Positions 63,191 to 64,000 of a stretch of 64,000 nt of DNA are shown here, piece by piece. Both the position numbers and the translations under genes were made by a program. Under the pieces are notes generated by a model. That model saw only the letters and a program-made list of their open reading frames with translations, was not told the DNA's origin and did no database searches. Every line of letters starts with the position of its first letter. The first letter of the stretch is position 1. This stretch comes from Delphinapterus leucas (taxonomy: Eukaryota; Chordata; Mammalia; Artiodactyla; Monodontidae). The stretch covers positions 1,592,808-1,656,807 of the forward strand of contig NW_022098049.1 in assembly GCF_002288925.2 (NCBI RefSeq), written 5' to 3'.

Positions 63191-64000
63191 AATACCACGA
63201 GGACTTTCTAGAGGGAAGCTTGGGCTATTTTCTTTACCCCACGAGGCCTGTCTTTGTCTCTGCCTGGAGTGTCAGGAGAGTTTCCAGCCAGGTTCAGAGA
63301 GGGGTCACCACCCAGGTTGGGGGTGGGATTTTGGGTTGGAGAAGGCTTTCATTAGTTCCCCACAAATTGTACCCTGCCGGTGGTGGCCCTTGGTTCACAC
63401 CCGCGGGACAGCCTGCTTGCTGCTCGTCTCGTTTCACCCACTTTGAAGGGACCCCTCGTGTAAGCGGGGACCGTTGCAGCTCTAGCAGGCTGAGCTCCTG
63501 GGGTGAAAACGGTGGTCTGCTGCTGGATCCCAGCCTGCTGGGGTTCTGCGTGGGTTCTGGCCTGGCCAATGTTCTGTTTGCCTGTAAGCGCCCTGGAATA
63601 GTAGAACTGTTGGTGCTGGATCCCAGGGAACAGATAGACATGGAGAAGGTTGAGTCGTGAGTTCAACTCTCCCAGCTGGTGCGTCTTAGTGGGGGAGCTT
63701 CTTTCCCTCTAACATGTGAAAATTGGCCTGTTGTTTAATAGGAAGCTCATTGATTTGTGCAAACATATAAAACACAGAGTAACTAGGAAATACAAGTGGC
63801 CATGAGGGCTTTTTCCACACTTAGCTCTTTAATCTTACCATTCGCCAACACAGACACACACACACATACAACACAGATCATGCTTGTGTGTGTGTCGTTT
63901 TGTTTTGTTTTCAGTTATTTTTATGTCTGGCAGGGATCTCAAGTTTTTCAAGCCATCCATACCTTTTTGGCGGCATCTCCTACTTCTACCTGTTCTCTTC
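63191..64000. other. Unique sequence to the window end
   Basis: A 146-codon plus-strand frame (63220-63660) and its antisense partner have no recognisable domain. CA/GT dinucleotide runs near 63852-63868 and 63882-63895 are separated by 'tacaacacagatcatgct', giving a short imperfect inverted repeat. Confidence 0.35.

Noticed and set aside
1..64000. CRISPR arrays, operons, phage or other prokaryotic systems
   Set aside because: There are no regularly spaced identical repeats, no dense co-directional ORFs and no ribosome-binding sites. The repeat content is unambiguously mammalian.

Overview
This window is nuclear DNA from a placental mammal, almost certainly a cetacean and most likely a toothed whale. 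The main evidence is at least eleven copies of one young tRNA-derived SINE of the CHR type, on both strands. Each has a tRNA-like head with A and B boxes, a body of about 200 bp, an oligo-A tail and target-site duplications (TSDs) that are often still perfect. Ancient mammalian repeats (MIR, L2, MaLR LTRs, MER5A, MER20, old L1) lie underneath. I saw no BovB or ruminant-type SINE clusters, which argues against a ruminant. The species call is inference.

Layout: 0.6-8.4 kb is intergenic-type DNA with an old plus-strand L1, MIR, L2, one LTR and one hAT-type element. 8.44-11.64 kb is a large CpG island and the only strong gene-start signal. It holds a TATA box near 9.37 kb, an octamer plus CRE-like pair near 10.02 kb, a near-consensus splice donor at 10343/10344, a YY1-type motif at 10.70 kb, and a strong-Kozak ATG at 11597 followed 23 nt later by another donor. 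The simplest reading is a plus-strand gene whose first exon or exons lie here, with most of the remaining 52 kb being intron 1. I could not identify the gene, and no protein-coding exon could be proved.

11.6-64 kb is repeat-rich, intron-like sequence: MIR and L2 relics every 1-2 kb, CHR SINEs, MaLR solo LTRs, two L1 3' ends with artiodactyl-type 3' UTRs, and DNA-transposon relics. Between them are unique stretches of 0.5-1.7 kb that may hold regulatory elements. The most suggestive are a perfect CArG box 74 nt from a perfect MEF2 site (44.84-44.93 kb), a consensus forkhead site (28.98 kb), a homeodomain-type AT-rich block (28.04 kb) and a 22-bp-arm inverted repeat (42.50-42.55 kb).

No ORF longer than about 60 codons looks like a real conserved protein, except a decayed L1 ORF2 C-terminus at 51.5-51.7 kb (minus strand) and decayed L1 ORF1/ORF2 pieces at 1.8-2.6 kb. 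The recurring ORFs of 60-160 codons are translations of the SINE, the CpG island or antisense MIR. I found no new biological system. The notable items are insertion chronology, local rearrangements and candidate regulatory sites. Old-repeat boundaries are approximate because they were judged by eye from remembered family consensus patterns.
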